Assembly (NCBI GenBank): GCA_002482645.1
Contig: DLGJ01000002.1
Location: forward strand, 1 to 64,000
Length of the DNA: 64,000 bases
Direction: 5' to 3'
Source: Hyphomicrobiaceae bacterium UBA7697
GTDB taxonomy: Bacteria > Pseudomonadota > Alphaproteobacteria > Rhizobiales > Methyloligellaceae
In this document: positions 1 to 8,725 of the stretch, piece after piece
Numbering within the stretch: position 1 is the first letter of the stretch
How the letters are laid out: every line of letters begins with the position of its first letter
Notes under the pieces: generated by a model
The model's database searches: none
What the model was told of the DNA's origin: nothing
Seen by the model: only the letters and a program-made list of their open reading frames with translations
Made by a program: the position numbers and the translations under genes

Positions 1-269
1 GGACGCGGCGGCGGCGCGGCCGAAGCGGGCGGCGCCGGACGAGGAGGCGGAGGCGCTTTTGGCGCCGCGCTAGGCGGCGGCGCGGCCGCCGGCTGAGCAG
101 GAGGCTTCGGAGCGGCCGCCGGTGGCGCCGGAGCGGCAGCCTGTTCCGCAGGCTGCGCCTGCCAGACATGACTGCATTTTGCGCAACGGACCTTGCGCCC
201 CTCTGGCGGAAAAGCCGCCTTGATCTGGTAGCGCGTTCCACACGCAGGACAAATAATTAGTGTCGCCAT
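1..269 (-). CDS. MJ0042-type zinc-ribbon protein, C-terminus cut by window edge
   Basis: Read on the minus strand from the ATG at 269, the frame stays open to the left edge, so only the first 89 or so codons are visible. Residues 7-35 hold two Cys pairs, CPACGTRY and CAKCSHVW, which is the zinc-ribbon found at the N-terminus of MJ0042-type proteins. A Pro/Ala-rich low-complexity linker follows, as is usual before the transmembrane and C-terminal part of this family. The gene is divergent from ftsE, an arrangement I recall from other Hyphomicrobiales. Function is unknown; a membrane-anchored sensor or regulator is only an inference. An overlapping shadow frame at 70-291 is not the gene. Confidence 0.8.
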   Translation of the reverse strand, partial: MATLIICPACGTRYQIKAAFPPEGRKVRCAKCSHVWQAQPAEQAAAPAPPAAAPKPPAQPAAAPPPSAAPKAPPPPRPAPPASAAPPPR

Positions 270-406
270 TTTGATTGCCGCAATCGCCCACTACACAATG
301 AATTTGTGGGACGCCCCATTCGGTTGCCCTATAGCATTGATACAGGACGGAGAGTTCAGCATAAAGTGGCAGTATTCGGCAATGTTAAGAGGCGCAAGGA
401 AGTCGG

Positions 407-1084
407 GTGATCCGCTTTGACAATGTCGGGCTACGCTACGGCTCCGGCCCGGAAATCTTGCGCGATGTCACCTTTCACGTGCACCCAGGCTCCTTTCACT
501 TTCTGACTGGACCGTCCGGGGCCGGAAAGACATCGCTATTGCGCCTGCTTTTCATGTCCCTACGGCCGAGCAGGGGCCTGATCTTCGTTTTTGGGGAGAA
601 TTTAGCCGATTTGCCGCCTGCCGGGCGGGCGGCGCTACGGCGCCGGATCGGCATCGTTTTTCAGGATTTCCGGCTCCTCGACCACATGACGACCTGGGAA
701 AACGTCGCCCTGCCCTTGCGCGTCATGGGCCAAACCGAGAGCGATTACGCCGACGACGTGACGGATCTTCTGCATTGGGTCGGCCTCGGAAATCGCATCC
801 ACGCCTATCCCGAAACTCTGTCCGGCGGCGAGAAACAGCGCGCCGCCATCGCCCGGGCCGTGATCGGGCGCCCCGAATTGCTCCTGGCGGACGAGCCGAC
901 CGGCAATGTGGACCCGGCCATCGGCAACCGTCTGCTGCGGCTCTTCGTCGAACTCAACCGGCTCGGAACGTCGGTCATCATCGCCACCCACGACTATGCC
1001 CTGATGGACCAACTCGAAGCCCCGCGGCTCATGCTCCACGAGGGACAGCTTCAGGTTGGCGCATCGCAAATCGGCGTCCGGTAG
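407..1084 (+). CDS. ftsE: Cell division ATP-binding protein FtsE
   Basis: ATPase half of the FtsEX complex, which sits at the divisome on the inner face of the membrane and controls septal peptidoglycan hydrolases. The 225-residue protein has Walker A GPSGAGKT (35-42), Q-loop Q86, ABC signature LSGGEKQR (138-145), Walker B LLLADE (158-163) and switch H195. The GTG start at 407 is chosen because AAGGA lies 6 bases upstream and the protein begins with the typical MIxFxNV opening. ftsX follows after 11 bases, so the two are almost certainly co-transcribed. Length matches the family. Confidence 0.96.
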   Translation: MIRFDNVGLRYGSGPEILRDVTFHVHPGSFHFLTGPSGAGKTSLLRLLFMSLRPSRGLIFVFGENLADLPPAGRAALRRRIGIVFQDFRLLDHMTTWENVALPLRVMGQTESDYADDVTDLLHWVGLGNRIHAYPETLSGGEKQRAAIARAVIGRPELLLADEPTGNVDPAIGNRLLRLFVELNRLGTSVIIATHDYALMDQLEAPRLMLHEGQLQVGASQIGVR

Positions 1085-1095
1085 GTGAGACCCGC

Positions 1096-2094
1096 GTGAG
1101 CTTCCTAAGCGACATCAAGGACTATCCTTGGACCAGCCTGCTTGCCGGTATTCTCCCGTCACGCATCGCCGCCCGTCTGCCGGAGCGCTTCCAGGCGCCG
1201 TCCTCGCAGATCGTCCCGCCCGCTTCCGTCGCCGGCCGGGCCCTGACGGTCGTCATCGCCATCATGACCTTCCTTGCCTGCCTGACCGCGGGCGGCGTCT
1301 ACATGGTGCATCAATCGGCCAGCGCCTGGGTCGACGATATCGCCAGCGAGATCACCATCGAGCTCAACCCGCTGAACACGGCCGACGTCGAAAAGAAGAT
1401 GACCTTGGTGGCGCTGTTTCTGGCGAAGCAGCCGGGCGTAACCCGGGTCACGCCGATGAGCGCGGACGATTCGGCCAAGCTGCTCGAGCCCTGGCTCGGT
1501 TCGACGGCGGCGCTGTCGGCGCTTCCGGTCCCGCGCTTGATCGCGGTGGAGATCGACCGGTCCAACCCGCCCGATATGAAAGTCATCGAGAGCGCGCTCA
1601 ATCAGAACTTCGAAGGCGTCACGCTCGACGATCACCGGCGCTGGCAATCCGAGATCAAGACGATCACCCGATCGACCGCGCTCGGCGGCATCGTCGTGCT
1701 TGGGCTCGTCGCCGCGGCGACCGTTGCCGTCATCATCTCGGCGACACGCAGCGCCATGGCCACGAATCGCGGCATCATCGAGGTGTTGCATTTCGTCGGC
1801 GCCAACGACCGCTTCATATCGAGCGAGTTCGAGCGGCATTTTCTCGGTCTTGGCGTGAGGGCGGGCCTTGCAGGCGCGCTCGCCGCCGCCGTAACGTTTC
1901 TGCTGCTTCCCTTCCTGCTCCATCTCCTGGGAGGAGGCGCCGTCACGGAAGCCGAAACGCGCCGCCTGCTCGGGACCGGCGAACTCGACATCTGGGGGTA
2001 CCTGCTATTGGTGGTGATCGTCGTCGTGGTGGCGGCGCTGTGTACGATCACCTCCCGGCTTGGGGTCTTTCGCGTCCTGAAATCCTATGCTTGA
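1096..2094 (+). CDS. ftsX: Cell division permease-like protein FtsX
   Basis: Membrane partner of FtsE. From the GTG at 1096 it is 332 residues, with a cytoplasmic N-terminus, a first membrane segment around residues 53-75 (TVVIAIMTFLACLTAGGVYM), an extracytoplasmic domain of roughly 100 residues, and three further hydrophobic segments at the C-terminus, as expected for the FtsX fold. The open frame extends far upstream inside ftsE, but those codons read the ftsE sequence out of frame. The GTG directly after the ftsE stop is therefore the sensible start. Confidence is high from the position behind ftsE and the topology. Confidence 0.93.
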   Translation: MSFLSDIKDYPWTSLLAGILPSRIAARLPERFQAPSSQIVPPASVAGRALTVVIAIMTFLACLTAGGVYMVHQSASAWVDDIASEITIELNPLNTADVEKKMTLVALFLAKQPGVTRVTPMSADDSAKLLEPWLGSTAALSALPVPRLIAVEIDRSNPPDMKVIESALNQNFEGVTLDDHRRWQSEIKTITRSTALGGIVVLGLVAAATVAVIISATRSAMATNRGIIEVLHFVGANDRFISSEFERHFLGLGVRAGLAGALAAAVTFLLLPFLLHLLGGGAVTEAETRRLLGTGELDIWGYLLLVVIVVVVAALCTITSRLGVFRVLKSYA

Positions 2095-2183
2095 ACGCGG
2101 ATGACGGGGTTGTTCGCAACCGGCTTGGCGCACCCCGCAATCCACGTATGCTGCACGGCGCAAGGCCGTGTCCGGAGTACCCT

Positions 2184-2900
2184 TTGAGCAAAGACCTCGA
2201 TATCGGCGAAGACGGAAACGTGGTGGAACGCCCGGGGCGTTTTCGCCGCTTCCGGGGGCCGGTGGGATTCGTGCGTCTTCTGTTCGACGGCACGATCTTA
2301 CTGCTCGTGATGCTGATCATCGGCTTTATCGTCTTCGCCAACGGCCTCGCGCGCGAAACGCACCGGCCGGCTCACGCGACGGACGGCATCACCGTCCTGA
2401 CGGGCGGTGTCTCCCGCATCGACGAGGCCATGAAGCTGATGGCCCGGAATCAGGCCAAGCGCGTGCTGATCACCGGCGTCAACCGCGGCACAACGATCGA
2501 GCAGTTGAAGGGGCTCTCCACGGAAGGGAAGCAGTTTTTCGACTGCTGCGTGGATATCGACAAGGCAGCGCTCAATACGATCGACAACGCGACCGAAACG
2601 GCAAGGTGGGTGACGCTGAACGGATACGGTTCCGTCATCGTCGTGACGTCCAACTATCACATGCCTCGCGCCCTCGCCGAGTTGGAGCGTGCCATGCCGG
2701 GAATCGAGCTCGTGCCCTATCCCGTTGTGGACAACAACGTGGAGGTGGGGCGCTGGTGGGAATTTCCCGGTACGACGAAGCTGATCCTGTCCGAGTATCT
2801 GAAATACCTGCCCGCGCTCGGACGGCTATGGGCGACCAACCTTGTGCGCATGACGCTGCGAGGCACCTCGGTGCCGCCCGCCGACGAACCGGAACCGTAG
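2184..2900 (+). CDS. YdcF/SanA-like DUF218 membrane protein
   Basis: A 238-residue protein with one N-terminal membrane segment (about residues 35-56) and a DUF218 (YdcF-like) domain. The recognisable family features are the ITVLTGG strand, the NTIDNATETARW helix and the VVTSNYHMPRA segment. Members such as E. coli SanA and YdcF are linked to envelope barrier function, but the reaction is unclear. The TTG at 2184 is preferred because GGAG sits 6 bases upstream. An in-frame ATG at 2148 has no ribosome-binding site. It lies between ftsX and plsC in one envelope-related transcription unit, with 6 bases before plsC. Confidence 0.85.
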   Translation: MSKDLDIGEDGNVVERPGRFRRFRGPVGFVRLLFDGTILLLVMLIIGFIVFANGLARETHRPAHATDGITVLTGGVSRIDEAMKLMARNQAKRVLITGVNRGTTIEQLKGLSTEGKQFFDCCVDIDKAALNTIDNATETARWVTLNGYGSVIVVTSNYHMPRALAELERAMPGIELVPYPVVDNNVEVGRWWEFPGTTKLILSEYLKYLPALGRLWATNLVRMTLRGTSVPPADEPEP

Positions 2901-2906
2901 GACCTC

Positions 2907-3632
2907 ATGTTCCGCTCCATCGTTTTCGGAATCCTGTTCTACATTACGACCGCGCTGTTCGTGACGCTCGGACTTCCGTTTCTTTTCACGCCGCGCAAAT
3001 GGTCCATGGAGGCGTTCAAGGCCCACGCGCGGACCGAACTCTGGCTGCTGAAGCATGTGGCCGGCGTCGATTTGGAGGTGCGCGGCCTCGACAAACTGCC
3101 GGAACCCCCTTTCATCGCCGCCTCGAAACACCAATCCGCCTGGGAAACTTTTGCCCTGATCCCACTTTTTCGCGATCCGGCGCTTCTGATGAAGCGCGAG
3201 CTATTCTGGATTCCGGTTCACGGTTGGTTCTCCTACAAGTTTCAGATGATCCCCGTGGACCGCGACAAGGGACCGGCGGCTTTGCGGAATATGCTGCGGC
3301 ACGCCAAGTCCCGGGCGGCCGATGGCCGGGAGATCATCATCTTCCCGGAAGGGACGCGCCGCGCCCCCGGGGCCCCGCCCGCCTACAAGACGGGGATCGC
3401 GCTGCTCTACAACGCGCTGGACCTACCATGCGTCCCTATCGCCTTGAATTCCGGACTGTTTTGGCCGCGCCGCACATGGCGGCGAAATCCCGGCACGGTG
3501 GTCGTGGAAATCCTCGATCCAATCCCGGCGGGCCTGCCCAAGGCCGAGTTCCTGGAGCGTCTCCAGACCGCCATAGAGACCGCCTCGGACCGTCTCCTGG
3601 CGGAAGCGTCCGCCGAAGACGAAATCCGTTAA
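2907..3632 (+). CDS. plsC: 1-acyl-sn-glycerol-3-phosphate acyltransferase (PlsC family)
   Basis: Transfers an acyl chain to lysophosphatidic acid to give phosphatidic acid at the inner membrane. The 241-residue protein has an N-terminal hydrophobic helix (residues 5-25), the catalytic block as KHQSAWE (H75 and E80, where many members have HxxxxD), and the FPEGTR substrate motif at 146-151. It is the last gene of the ftsE-ftsX-ydcF-plsC run. Its TAA stop is embedded in the CtrA-type box of the next gene. A second PlsC-like gene is at 34800-35456, so acyl-chain or substrate specialisation between the two is possible. Confidence 0.92.
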   Translation: MFRSIVFGILFYITTALFVTLGLPFLFTPRKWSMEAFKAHARTELWLLKHVAGVDLEVRGLDKLPEPPFIAASKHQSAWETFALIPLFRDPALLMKRELFWIPVHGWFSYKFQMIPVDRDKGPAALRNMLRHAKSRAADGREIIIFPEGTRRAPGAPPAYKTGIALLYNALDLPCVPIALNSGLFWPRRTWRRNPGTVVVEILDPIPAGLPKAEFLERLQTAIETASDRLLAEASAEDEIR

Positions 3633-3644
3633 CTCCTTGTTAAC
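3629..3644 (+). promoter_or_regulatory. Candidate CtrA-binding site, TTAA-N7-TTAAC
   Basis: The sequence TTAACTCCTTGTTAAC is an exact match to the alphaproteobacterial CtrA consensus TTAA-N7-TTAAC. It starts inside the plsC stop codon and ends 10 bases upstream of the -35 element of the promoter at 3655-3683, a common position for a CtrA activator site. An extra TTAAC half-site occurs near 3764. The match is seen in the sequence; binding is inferred. Confidence 0.6.
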
Positions 3645-3654
3645 ACTTAAAAGC

Positions 3655-3683
3655 TTGACGCCGCCGCACAGCAAGTTCATATT
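3655..3683 (+). promoter_or_regulatory. Sigma-70 type promoter for the 3781 gene
   Basis: TTGACG (3655-3660), a 17-base spacer and CATATT (3678-3683) give a good housekeeping promoter. Transcription would start near 3690, leaving a leader of about 90 bases before the ATG at 3781. It lies just downstream of the CtrA-type box. Confidence 0.6.
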
Positions 3684-3780
3684 TTGTTCTATATGGAGCC
3701 GGGCAACGCCGATGGCTTGAATTTGCGATCGCTCAACCTATTTGAGTTAGTGTCGTCAAGGTTAACGGGACGAAGTTTCA

Positions 3781-4206
3781 ATGTGGACGTGCTCTTCAGA
3801 CGCTTCTCAATCTGCTTCTGCCGAGACCTGGGGTCCGGCCGACGAGCCGGCACTGGTGTGCGCCGAGGCGGCCTTCGACCAGGCATTCCACTATTGGCGT
3901 GGCGCCTCGGGGCGGCGGTATCTGCATAGCGTCTATTCGCTTGTCGGCTGCCCGGCTCTCCCGCAAGCCAATTTCATTTTGGTGCGGCGTCATGAGGACG
4001 GCACGCGAGTGGCGCTTGCCTTCGGCAACACGAAGGACGACGCGATGTCGCTGAACCTTGCCCACCTTCGCCACGAAGGCGCGAAGATCGGCGCGAACGA
4101 GGTGCATATTCACCTTCTGGCCGATACGGCCCACGCCCGCCGTTTCGTCGAGGCGGATTTGACCGCGGCCCAATTGCATCAGCCGGCGTCCGCCAAAGCG
4201 GCTTAG
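3781..4206 (+). CDS. Conserved small protein of unknown function
   Basis: A 141-residue soluble protein with no signal peptide or membrane segment that I can see. The middle part (YLHSVYSLVGCPALPQANF, then a strand-rich stretch around VALAFG and a histidine-rich EVHIHLL) reads as a compact alpha/beta domain. I do not recognise a named family, though it looks like a conserved alphaproteobacterial protein rather than a chance frame. It has its own promoter and a CtrA-type box upstream, which hints at cell-cycle control. No enzymatic role can be assigned. Confidence 0.75.
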   Translation: MWTCSSDASQSASAETWGPADEPALVCAEAAFDQAFHYWRGASGRRYLHSVYSLVGCPALPQANFILVRRHEDGTRVALAFGNTKDDAMSLNLAHLRHEGAKIGANEVHIHLLADTAHARRFVEADLTAAQLHQPASAKAA

Positions 4207-4270
4207 ACATCCAAGGCAGCCTAGACGTCCGTCATCGCTCCGATTGCTGTTTCGGCAGGGAACGGCGCCG

Positions 4271-4876
4271 CTAATTGCGGGACAGCTTTTCCAAGCGGTC
4301 CTGCATGGCCTTGAGTTCGGCCTTCAGCGTGTCGATATCGTCCTCGGCCGGCTGTGCCGCGGGCGTCGTGGCGGCGTCCTCGGACTTCTGTTCGTCCCGG
4401 TTCCCGCTCGTGTCGGCGGCGAAGGGCGTGAACATGCCGAGCGCCTTCTCGAACGCCTCGAAATTCTTCCGAACCTGCTCCTGAACCGCATCGAAGGCTG
4501 CCGTCCCGAAGGCGTCGGCGAAACGCCGCCGGTACTGCTCCTGCTGCTTGGTCAGCGTGTTCAGGCTGAATTCGAGATAGGACGGCACCAGCTTCTGCAT
4601 GCCGTCCCCGTAGAAGCGGATGAGCTGACGCAGAAAGCCGATGGGGAGGAGATTGGTTCCCCGGCTCTCCTGTTCGACGATGATCTGCGTGAGAACCGCG
4701 TGGGTCAGATCCTCGCCCGTCTTCGCGTCGTAGACGACGAAGTCGCGCTCGGCCCGCACCATCTCGGCGAGGTCCTCCAACGTCACATACGTGCTCGTGT
4801 CCGTATTGTAGAGCCTCCGGTTGGCGTACTTCTTGATGATGACCGGACGGCTCTCCTGGTTCGCATCCCTAGCCAC
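4271..4876 (-). CDS. phaR: Polyhydroxyalkanoate synthesis repressor PhaR
   Basis: Transcriptional repressor that senses polyhydroxybutyrate and controls phasin and PHB genes. The 201-residue protein opens with the N-terminal DNA-binding PHB_acc domain (VIIKKYANRRLYNTDTSTYV, about residues 12-31). The PHB-accumulation domain (residues about 75-125, with LLPIGFLRQLIRFYGDG) follows, and the tail is acidic with a closing helix. The GTG at 4876 is chosen because AGGAG lies 10 bases upstream and the domain starts right after it. The longer open frame upstream has no homology feel. It is divergent from phaA across 223 bases. Confidence 0.94.
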   Translation of the reverse strand: MARDANQESRPVIIKKYANRRLYNTDTSTYVTLEDLAEMVRAERDFVVYDAKTGEDLTHAVLTQIIVEQESRGTNLLPIGFLRQLIRFYGDGMQKLVPSYLEFSLNTLTKQQEQYRRRFADAFGTAAFDAVQEQVRKNFEAFEKALGMFTPFAADTSGNRDEQKSEDAATTPAAQPAEDDIDTLKAELKAMQDRLEKLSRN

Positions 4877-5048
4877 GTGTCCATTTCTCCTAAGCACCGG
4901 CGCCGCAAGGACATTGACCCTGCGGGCGCGCCGAACCGCCCGCTCCCTGGGCGTGCCGCACTTGCGAAAATAACTACCACGTTCGGCCCAGGCGGCACCA
5001 GCGACTTTGGCGATAGACTTAATGCGGCGGGCTTGTTTGTCTTTCCAG

Positions 5049-5064
5049 TTGCAATGCACTGCGG
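5049..5064 (+). promoter_or_regulatory. TGC-rich near-palindrome, possible PhaR operator
   Basis: TTGCAATGCACTGCGG lies 35 bases upstream of the phaA start, between phaR and phaA. PhaR proteins are known to bind TGC-rich inverted repeats, and this is the only such motif I noticed in the intergenic region. The assignment is an inference from motif type and position. Confidence 0.35.
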
Positions 5065-5099
5065 TATGACCGAGGGCGAGTTTCAGTCGGGAGGACAGA

Positions 5100-6281
5100 A
5101 TGAAAGACGCAGATATTGTAATCGTGAGTGCGGCCAGGACACCGGTCGGATCGTTTGGCGGATCGCTTTCCAGCGTTCCGGCCCACACCCTGGGCGAAGT
5201 GGCCATTCGTGCGGCGCTCGAGCGTGCTGGCGTGGACGCCAATGACGTGGACGAAGTGATCATGGGCCAGGTGCTCACGGCCGGCCAGGGGCAGAACCCT
5301 GCCCGCCAGGCGGCCATCGCCGCCGGCGTGCCCAAAGAGGCCACGGCCTGGGGCATCAATCAGGTGTGCGGCTCCGGCCTACGCTCCGTGGCGCTCGGCG
5401 CCCAGCAGATCGCCCTCGGCGACGCCGACATTATCGTCGCCGGCGGCCAAGAGAATATGAGCATGTCCCCCCACGTGGCGAACCTGCGGAACGGACACAA
5501 GATGGGCGACGTCAAGTTCATCGATTCGATGATCAAGGACGGCCTGTGGGAAGCCTTCAACGGCTACCATATGGGCAACACGGCCGAGAACGTCGCCAAG
5601 CAGTGGCAGTTGACCCGCGACGAGCAGGACGCCTTTGCCGTGGCTTCGCAGAACAAGGCGGAAGCCGCGAAGAAGTCCGGCAAGTTCAAGGACGAGATCG
5701 CCCCGGTGACCATCAAGACCCGCAAGGGCGATGTGGTCGTGGACGAGGACGAGTATATCCGCGAAGGCGCCACTCTGGATAACGTCGCCAAGTTGCGTCC
5801 GGCCTTCGACAAGGAAGGCACCGTGACCGCGGGCAACGCCTCGGGCATCAACGACGGCGCCGCCGCCGTGGTTCTGATGTCCGCCGAGGAAGCCAAAAAG
5901 CGCGGCCTGACCCCGCTCGCCCGCATCGCCTCTTGGGCGGTGGCCGGCGTCGATCCCACGATCATGGGCACGGGCCCGATCCCGGCATCCCGCAAGGCCC
6001 TCGAGAAGGCCGGCTGGAAGGTCTCCGACCTCGACCTCGTGGAAGCCAACGAAGCCTTCGCCGCCCAAGCCCTGGCCGTGAATAAGGACATGGGTTGGGA
6101 CGCCAGCAAGGTGAACGTCAATGGCGGTGCCATCGCCATCGGTCACCCGATCGGCGCATCGGGTACGCGCGTGCTCGTCACGCTTCTGCACGCGATGCAG
6201 CAAGCCGACGCAAAGAAGGGCCTGGCCACGCTGTGCATCGGCGGCGGAATGGGCGTCGCCATGTGCGTGGAGCGCGCCTAA
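5100..6281 (+). CDS. phaA: Acetyl-CoA C-acetyltransferase (beta-ketothiolase) PhaA
   Basis: Condenses two acetyl-CoA to acetoacetyl-CoA, the first step of polyhydroxybutyrate synthesis. The 393-residue length is typical. The catalytic residues are visible: acyl-carrying C90 in NQVCGSG, H349 in GHPIGASG and C379 in CIGGGMG. A GGAGG ribosome-binding site precedes the ATG. phaB follows 113 bases downstream, separated by a hairpin. phaR is divergent upstream. The PHA synthase phaC is not in this window. The same enzyme could also serve acetyl-CoA handling in the ethylmalonyl-CoA pathway. Confidence 0.96.
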   Translation: MKDADIVIVSAARTPVGSFGGSLSSVPAHTLGEVAIRAALERAGVDANDVDEVIMGQVLTAGQGQNPARQAAIAAGVPKEATAWGINQVCGSGLRSVALGAQQIALGDADIIVAGGQENMSMSPHVANLRNGHKMGDVKFIDSMIKDGLWEAFNGYHMGNTAENVAKQWQLTRDEQDAFAVASQNKAEAAKKSGKFKDEIAPVTIKTRKGDVVVDEDEYIREGATLDNVAKLRPAFDKEGTVTAGNASGINDGAAAVVLMSAEEAKKRGLTPLARIASWAVAGVDPTIMGTGPIPASRKALEKAGWKVSDLDLVEANEAFAAQALAVNKDMGWDASKVNVNGGAIAIGHPIGASGTRVLVTLLHAMQQADAKKGLATLCIGGGMGVAMCVERA

Positions 6282-6315
6282 TCCAACGCTCTTGATGCTC
6301 AAGAAAAATTCGTGT

Positions 6316-6335
6316 GGGGTGGCATGAGCCACCCC
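6316..6335 (+). other. Perfect 8-bp intercistronic hairpin between phaA and phaB
   Basis: GGGGTGGC, loop ATGA, GCCACCCC. No T-tract follows, so it is unlikely to be a strong terminator. It may set the relative expression or stability of the phaA and phaB parts of the transcript. Confidence 0.55.
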
Positions 6336-6394
6336 TCACTTGAGGTTTGGCAATTGAAGAAATCAGGCGCTCAAATGCGCCAAGGGAGGTTAGA

Positions 6395-7117
6395 ATGGGA
6401 AGGGTGGCACTGGTCACTGGTGGTACGCGCGGCATTGGTGCCGCATGCAGCAAGGCGCTGAAGGATGCGGGATACAACGTCGCCGCCACCTACGCGGGCA
6501 ATGACGAAGCCGCGAACGCCTTCAAGGCCGAAAACGGTATCCCGGTGTTCAAATGGGACGTCGCCGACTACGCAGCCTGCGAAAAGGGCGTCGCCGCCGT
6601 CGAAAGCGAAGTCGGCCCGGTCGAGGTGCTGGTGAACAATGCGGGCATTTCCCGCGATGCCATGCTGAACAAGATGACGGCCGAGCAGTGGTCGCAGGTC
6701 ATGCGCACCAACCTGGACTCGGTGTTCAACGTCACGCGCCAGGTCATTAACGGCATGCGCGACCGCGGGTTCGGCCGCATCATTTCGATCTCGTCGATCA
6801 ACGGCCAGCAGGGCATGCTCGGTTTGTCGAACTATTGCGCCGCCAAGGCCGGCATGATCGGCTTCACCCGCGCCGTGGCCCTCGAAGGCGCCCGCAAGGG
6901 TATCACCGCCAACGCCATCGCTCCCGGCTACGTGGCTACGGAGCTCCTCTCCGGCGTGTCCGAGAAGGTGATGGAAGCCATTGTCGGCCAGATTCCCGTC
7001 GGCCGTCTCGGCGAGGCCGAAGAGGTCGCGCGCTGCGTGGTGTTCCTCGCCGCCGACGAAGCCGGCTGGATCACCGGCTCGACCCTCTCCATCAACGGCG
7101 GTCAGCTGGCCGACTAA
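6395..7117 (+). CDS. phaB: Acetoacetyl-CoA reductase PhaB
   Basis: NADPH-dependent reduction of acetoacetyl-CoA to (R)-3-hydroxybutyryl-CoA, the monomer for PHB. It is a short-chain dehydrogenase of 240 residues. It has the cofactor glycine motif TGGTRGIG (8-15), NNAG, the catalytic Ser in SISSINGQ and the YCAAK Tyr/Lys pair. The ATG at 6395 is chosen over an in-frame ATG at 6347 because GGGAGG lies 5 bases upstream and the length then equals that of known PhaB proteins. Its stop overlaps the stop of the convergent gene at 7114. Confidence 0.95.
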   Translation: MGRVALVTGGTRGIGAACSKALKDAGYNVAATYAGNDEAANAFKAENGIPVFKWDVADYAACEKGVAAVESEVGPVEVLVNNAGISRDAMLNKMTAEQWSQVMRTNLDSVFNVTRQVINGMRDRGFGRIISISSINGQQGMLGLSNYCAAKAGMIGFTRAVALEGARKGITANAIAPGYVATELLSGVSEKVMEAIVGQIPVGRLGEAEEVARCVVFLAADEAGWITGSTLSINGGQLAD

Positions 7118-8211
7118 GCGCCGGCCGGAGATTCCGCTTCGAGAAGCAGCGCACTCCCGTCCTCGGCCATGCGGTCGAGGACGGCGAGTGGCATGACCTT
7201 CATACCGCCTGCGGCCGATAGGCGGCCAAGATCGAACGCCGTGTAGTTGAGACCGGCATAGGTCCGCAGAAGAAGCTTCGTCCTGCCAAGATCGGTCAGA
7301 GCCGTCCACGACGTATATTCGCTCGTGACGGGCCCGGCGCTTCCGGCCCCGCCGCTTGCGCCCGCCTCGATCCCTCCGCCTCCGCCCCGCGGATCGACGG
7401 AGATGCCTTTCGGCCTGTCGAAATTGTTCATGACATGGGCAAGCGTCCGAAGGGCATCGTCCGGCGCCGAGGCCTTCTCCGCAAATTGCGCGTAATACGC
7501 GGCGCGCACGAAGCGCCCCACCGACGTATTGGACGCCGGCAGTCCCGCCGTCGCGATGCCGGAATCCGGCTGCGCGACCTGGAGGGCGCCGAACTGACGT
7601 TCGGACCGGTCGACATTCGACAGGAATGTGTAGTTGCCGAGATTCGTGAGATGCCACGAAAACGCCGGGCCGTTGGTCATGACGCCCACGGGATTGTCGT
7701 AGACGGACTGCGCGCCGCCGGAGAACTCCACCACGATCGAGGCGCCGGTCCGATCGTGCAGAACGTAATGAAACGGCGTCAGCGCCCCTCCAAGGATCGC
7801 AAGCGGTGCCAGGAGAACGGGCTGGTTCGCAAGGGCCTCCTTCACCTGCGCGACCGTCGCGAACTGACCGAGGGTCCACGAGCCGAGATCGACCGCCGAC
7901 AAGGCGGCCTTGGTCTTCTCGAACGCGGTCTGCGGTCCCGCCGCCCCCGGATACGACAACGCGCTGAAGGTCAGGCCTTCGCTGTTCAGGCCCTCGACGA
8001 TCTTCAGATCGTCCGGCGCGAACGGAACCGTCACCGAAAGTATGGGATAGGTTGTCTTGTATCGGAGTGCCGCGCTGCCCTGGACCTCCGACTCGTAGCT
8101 CCGTCCGGCGGGCAGAAACGCGATCCGGTACGGCATCTCCACGGGGAGTTCGAGCGTGCGCCCCGCATAGGCATTGCCGTTCGTGTCCCGATACAGAAGA
8201 GCCGTGCACAT
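7114..8211 (-). CDS. Choloylglycine hydrolase-type (linear amide) Ntn hydrolase
   Basis: A 365-residue member of the linear amide C-N hydrolase family (bile salt hydrolase, penicillin V acylase and related acylases). The second residue is Cys, the expected N-terminal nucleophile once Met is removed. R18 in AGRTLE fits the substrate-pocket Arg. VMTNGPAFSWHLTNLGNY matches the family segment with the oxyanion Asn. No signal peptide is present ahead of Cys2, so it is likely cytosolic. A Gly-rich insert occurs near residues 285-305. The substrate is not predictable; hydrolysis of N-acyl homoserine lactones or other acyl amides is possible. It lies 74 bases behind the cupin gene in the gloB run. 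Confidence 0.85.
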   Translation of the reverse strand: MCTALLYRDTNGNAYAGRTLELPVEMPYRIAFLPAGRSYESEVQGSAALRYKTTYPILSVTVPFAPDDLKIVEGLNSEGLTFSALSYPGAAGPQTAFEKTKAALSAVDLGSWTLGQFATVAQVKEALANQPVLLAPLAILGGALTPFHYVLHDRTGASIVVEFSGGAQSVYDNPVGVMTNGPAFSWHLTNLGNYTFLSNVDRSERQFGALQVAQPDSGIATAGLPASNTSVGRFVRAAYYAQFAEKASAPDDALRTLAHVMNNFDRPKGISVDPRGGGGGIEAGASGGAGSAGPVTSEYTSWTALTDLGRTKLLLRTYAGLNYTAFDLGRLSAAGGMKVMPLAVLDRMAEDGSALLLEAESPAGA

Positions 8212-8285
8212 CGCCGTTTCCTTTCATTGCCGAGAGCCGATTGGCGACGCGCACGCCTCACGGGCGCGCGCGGCCGGACGGCCAT

Positions 8286-8723
8286 TTAGGTTTGATTTTC
8301 CGGAGTCCAGCCGGGCGGCGCCAGCTCGAAGCCCTCGAACCGGAAGCCCGGCGCCACGGTGCAGCCGGTAAGCGTCCACGCCCCAAGGCTCCGGGCGCTC
8401 TGCCACGCATGGGCGGGAACGACGGCTTGCGGATGCTCGCCCGCGAACAGATCCGGCCCAAGCTTGAAATCCCCGGTCGCTCCGCCGCCAACGGCGATGG
8501 TCAGCAGCAACGGCGCCCCGCCATACCAGTGCCAGGTCTCGACCGCGTCCACCCGGTGCCAGTGGGATACGTCGCCCTCCGCCAGAAGGAACAGGATGGC
8601 GGTCGAGTGCGGGCGTCCCGCATGGCCCTCCGTGTCGCGGAAGGTCTCGCGGTACCAGCCGCCTTCGGGGTGCTGCTCCAGCGCCAGATGCGCGATGATT
8701 TCCTCGGCGCTTCGCCTCTCCAT
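8286..8723 (-). CDS. Cupin family protein (DUF985)
   Basis: A 145-residue small beta-barrel protein of the Cupin_5/DUF985 family. Family features are the opening helix with LALEQHPEGGWYRETFR, the strand STAILFLL, the SHWHRVDAVETWHWYGG histidine block and the closing GFRFEGFELAPPGW. The reaction is unknown; sugar-epimerase-like folds are related. The ATG at 8723 lies 2 bases beyond the gloB stop, so translation is probably coupled to gloB. Confidence 0.88.
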   Translation of the reverse strand: MERRSAEEIIAHLALEQHPEGGWYRETFRDTEGHAGRPHSTAILFLLAEGDVSHWHRVDAVETWHWYGGAPLLLTIAVGGGATGDFKLGPDLFAGEHPQAVVPAHAWQSARSLGAWTLTGCTVAPGFRFEGFELAPPGWTPENQT

Positions 8724-8725
8724 CC

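Noticed and set aside
70..291. A 73-codon minus-strand frame at the left edge
   Set aside because: It is out of frame with the zinc-ribbon protein starting at 269, which shows the true CxxC pairs.
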